Shown piece by piece: positions 61,130 through 64,000 of a stretch of DNA of 64,000 nucleotides. The notes below the pieces were generated by a model. It worked only from the letters and a program-made list of their open reading frames with translations. It did not search any database and had not been told where the DNA came from. Origin of the DNA: Dastarcus helophoroides (lineage: Eukaryota > Arthropoda > Insecta > Coleoptera > Bothrideridae). The stretch's first letter is position 1. Every line of letters begins with the position of its first letter. The stretch spans positions 23,794,162-23,858,161 of the forward strand of contig CM053337.1 in NCBI GenBank assembly GCA_028583605.1, in the 5' to 3' direction. A program made the position numbers and the translations under genes.

Positions 61130-63915
61130 ATAAACCAAAACAGCCAAGTTATCATACGAACCGTTTTGGTATATTTGGAAAAATAGTGCAGATGCCACTC
61201 ATCTGAACTACAGCTAAAGAGACTGGTAATTATCTTCTTTCTTTTCTCTTGATTAATTTCTTCTTCATCACAGTTAAAATCTTCCTGTACCCATAGAATT
61301 GGCGGCTGGTGGAGCCACTTAGACCCTTTTCACCAGTTTGATTCCAATAGGTACTTAGGCGAACATCCTCGAGATGGTAGATCTGCAGGGTTTAACAACC
61401 CTGGCACATACCTCCAGCAATCAATTGAGGTCATGCTTCTAATTTCTGCTATTTGATTTCTTACAAATGGAGCCCACTCCTCCTTCCGTCGTATCCAGGA
61501 AAAGACAGTGGATGAATCGCTCCAAAAATGATACTGTAACTTGGCTTCCAAATTTTCTTGCACCATTTTCCATAATATTACTCAAATTGTCGCGAGTAAT
61601 TCTAAGTGAGGTATAGTTATATTTTTTAAGGGGGCTACCCTTGATTTGGCTGCAAGCAAATGGATGGTAACGATATTCCGTTTTTCAACTCTTAACCCGC
61701 CGATGGGCGCGCGCGGTCTCTCAGACCGCAATTATATTTATTATTTTATATTTCAATAATTAGTTTGCCAATAATGCTCATTTTTGGTTTAGCTGAGTTG
61801 TATAACATCACAAATGTAATGGTTGATCAACTGATTAATTATAGGTCCAATTTTGTAAGTTAAATTATTTTGTCATTATATTTCCTGATATAAATTGACT
61901 TTTGCTTGGAAATAAGGCTGTAGAGGATAATTTCAAACAAGTTAGGTCCAAATGAAACCTATTTTTGAACCCCAACCCTTAAATATAATATTATTGGAAA
62001 TTTAGTTCCGTATTTCGTACAATAATTTGGCCTTTGTATTTGGCTAAATTTTTTGTTTATAGGTTAAAACAGTACATGATTTGTAATTTAATTTTTTTAA
62101 CAAATATACCAAGATACCATATTTTATGATAGAACCAAAATAGGTTAATAAATAACATTATTTATAGATGCGGTCTCTGAGACCGCGCGCTCCTCATCGT
62201 GTTATAAAATATGGCGTGCCTACTCTAGGGTTAAAAATACTGCGGCTGAATAAGCCCTTTTACTAGCATCACAGAATGTATGTAAACTAACGTTTTCTTC
62301 TTCTTTTATAACTGTGGATGTCCATCGGGGTACTTCTATAAATGACAACAACGGAAGCTCATTCACCCATCGACGAAAGATTTTTTCTGTTTTCATATCC
62401 ACTGGAACATCCCAGCCTAACTCTTGTTGCCATGTTCTCTGCAAAAGTAATTTAAATTCTAAAACAGCCGGATAAGTAAAGCCAATTGGATCAAATACTC
62501 GTTGAGTTACGGACAAAATTAATCTCTTCGTTACAGTTTCATCTGGGATGTCCAATGTGCCTCTTAAGTTATTTTTATTAATAGCCAACGTATCATTTGT
62601 GGGATTCCAAGATAAACCAAGTACAGGTACCAAAGAAGCATCCCTTTTAGTAGGTTGACTAAACTCCCAGCCTCTTAGGTCAAAACAGGTTTCGCCCATG
62701 ATCTTGGTAGATTCGTGTATAAATTGCTCTAAAGACCCGATATTAGGTAAACTTGTGATACAATTATCAATGTAGAAGCTCTTGGCCAGTTTCAAGATGG
62801 TGTCTCTCGAATAAGATGAACTACCTTCCACCGACTTTTTCGATTCCTTGGCCAGATGTTTTGTGATCGTTGCAGCTAACAGAAACAGACTACAAGTTAG
62901 ACCAAAAACCACTCTGCAGTGACGATACACCTTCAACGCTCCATTTATCCCATACCAAAGAAATCTGAAATAGTCTCTGTCGGCTTCATGTAGGTTAATT
63001 TGTAAGAAAGTTGTACGTATATCAGAGACAACACCTACTTTCTTCTCTCTGAACCTTAGTAAAATCGAAGGAATTAGCCCTATGAGATTCGTCCCCTTTT
63101 CTAAGCATTGCTTTAAGGACGGCTGATTCTTTTCCCTTGCTGAAGCGTCAAAAACGGGTCTTATTTTTGTTATTAGACTATTCTTCTTTATAACTGGTCT
63201 GTGGGGAAGGTGACAGTTGCTTTTCTTTTGGTCCTCTTCAACTTCTTCTATAATGTGCTCGTTCAACCATTCTTCAAAAACAAGTCTATATGATTCAAAA
63301 AATTCGTTGCCTTTTAATTTCTTTGCAGTAGATTCTATTCTTCGTTTGGCGATGTGATAGTTATTGGGTAATGGAGAATGACCTTCCAACCAGGGAAGTT
63401 GCATCTCATACCGCCCATGGTCTTGAACTCTCACCGTTTCTTGAAAAAACTCTTTGGCAGCCAATGCCATTTCATTACGTGACTTTTTCTCAGAAAGAAT
63501 CAGTTATACACAAAACATCCATATTCCAAAGGTCAGTTATGCAAAATTTTTTAACAAAGAATGACAGTACAGACAAAGCTACATTGCTTTTAAGACGGGC
63601 AGAACATACGCGTCCTGATATCGTCCCTCCTAAATATGTTTCGATGGCTCAAGGCCACATTGCAAAAACATGTCTTTTTCCGGCATAGAATTTGCCAGAG
63701 ACATCTGCACCTATCAGAAGTTCATTGGTATCCTCGCTACCGATATCTTCTAATTGGATATTAAATTTTACCAGTTCATCCATTCGAGGCCCACAACATA
63801 CTGGAGAAACGACTGCGCATATTACTGGCTGGTCGAGGACTTCAATGAAACGGAAGTAGTTGCCACGACTCAAAACAACATCATAACAGTCATGTTGTTG
63901 CTCCTGCTCCATACC
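61130..63915 (-). pseudogene. BEL/Pao retrotransposon protease end, RT and RNase H
   Basis: From the right: IQLEDIGSEDTNELLIGADV then SGKFYAGKRHVFAM (protease C-terminal part, 63912-63649); a broken linker to 63470; the RT frame 63470-62220 with KIRPVFDASAREKNQPSLKQ, VSDIRTTFLQINLHEADRDY (motif A), and FYIDNCI, where the usual Y-[IV]-D-D is Y-I-D-N; GWDVPVDMKTEKIFRRWVNE and HTFCDASKRAYSAAVF (start of RNase H). After a TTAA-flanked insert, RNase H goes on (61690-61330) with IPHLELLA and [22 protein letters not shown] and D of RNase H are all present but on both sides of the insert. A stop lies near 61580. Confidence 0.9.
61692..62234. mobile_element. TTAA-flanked short element (piggyBac-like MITE), 543 bp
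   Basis: TTAA at both ends (61692-61695, 62231-62234), then CCC on both inner sides. Subterminal inverted sequence GATGGGCGCGCGCGGTCTCT / GATGAGGAGCGCGCGGTCTC. The right end has 28 extra bases before this motif that the left end lacks. No coding capacity. TTAA targets and CCC ends fit the piggyBac superfamily. Confidence 0.85.
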
Positions 63916-63936
63916 ACCAAATAGACAATGCCTCTG

Positions 63937-64000
63937 ATAACGAAGGCTTCCACGGCCAGAGTCAGTACAGGATATACTTCTTCCGGGATTGAACCGTGTC
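63937..64000 (+). mobile_element. Foldback family R, start of a third copy, cut by the window end
   Basis: TGATAACGAAGGCTTCCACG, then CAGTACAGGATATACTTCTT and CCGGGATTG, as at 10256 and 16270. It follows directly on BEL/Pao sequence, so it is inserted in that element. Confidence 0.85.

Noticed and set aside
57778..63912. An endogenous virus with an envelope gene
   Set aside because: Only protease, RT, RNase H and integrase of BEL/Pao type are seen. No envelope-like frame follows the integrase before the candidate LTR.

Overview
The window is nuclear DNA from an insect. Very AT-rich introns and transposon relics surround the 3' part of one gene, the synaptic adhesion receptor neurexin (Nrx-1), on the minus strand. 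Twelve exons can be read from mid LNS3 at 56.5 kb to the stop codon at 15.1 kb. All splice phases agree, and the joined reading frame gives about 1107 residues ending in the PDZ-binding tail KEWYV. The start of the gene (signal peptide, LNS1, EGF-A, LNS2, first half of LNS3) is not in the window and should lie beyond 64 kb. The KEWYV tail, the exon layout and the kinds of transposons point to an insect. A beetle is my best guess, but this is inference.

Layout. 1-15 kb: 3' flank and candidate 3' UTR, filled by an AT-rich complex of direct and inverted repeats (a unit of about 1.85 kb in both orientations, and a hAT-like left end at 2.9 kb). 15.1-17.4 kb: the last four exons (stalk, transmembrane segment, cytoplasmic tail, LNS6), with a 409-bp foldback element between two of them. 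17.4-24.4 kb: an intron holding a 1.45-kb array of an 8-bp repeat. 24.4-27 kb: exons for the start of LNS6, EGF-C and LNS5, with a Ty3/Gypsy-like LTR and a broken mariner relic between them. 27-33.5 kb: intron with a tRNA-derived SINE, a hAT-like end, an endonuclease fragment, a solo Gypsy-like LTR and a palindromic foldback. 33.6-34.7 kb: LNS4/LNS5 exons. 34.8-41.8 kb: intron with a foldback with arms of about 525 bp, a complete but dead mariner, an R1/I-like 3' end and a CR1/Jockey-like reverse transcriptase. 41.8-42.2 kb: EGF-B/LNS4 exon. 42.4-50.5 kb: a foldback and two long non-autonomous hAT-like elements with 8-bp target duplications. 50.6-56.5 kb: LNS3 exons around a second CR1/Jockey-like copy interrupted by an R1/I-like fragment. 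57.6-64 kb: a BEL/Pao retrotransposon on the minus strand, split by a TTAA-flanked short element and by a 5'-truncated Jockey-like element.

The only host gene recognised is neurexin. All other coding sequence belongs to decayed transposons. The most informative points are the insertion histories that can be read at base level (target duplications, frame restored by removing an insert, a snap-back junction), the bare 56-bp intron at the SS4 position of neurexin, a Ser-Gly/acidic stalk suited to heparan sulfate attachment, long palindromes inside neurexin introns, and a hammerhead-like core shared by two unrelated foldback families. Exon ends were set by hand from GT/AG sites and phase. Repeat boundaries marked as approximate were judged by eye.
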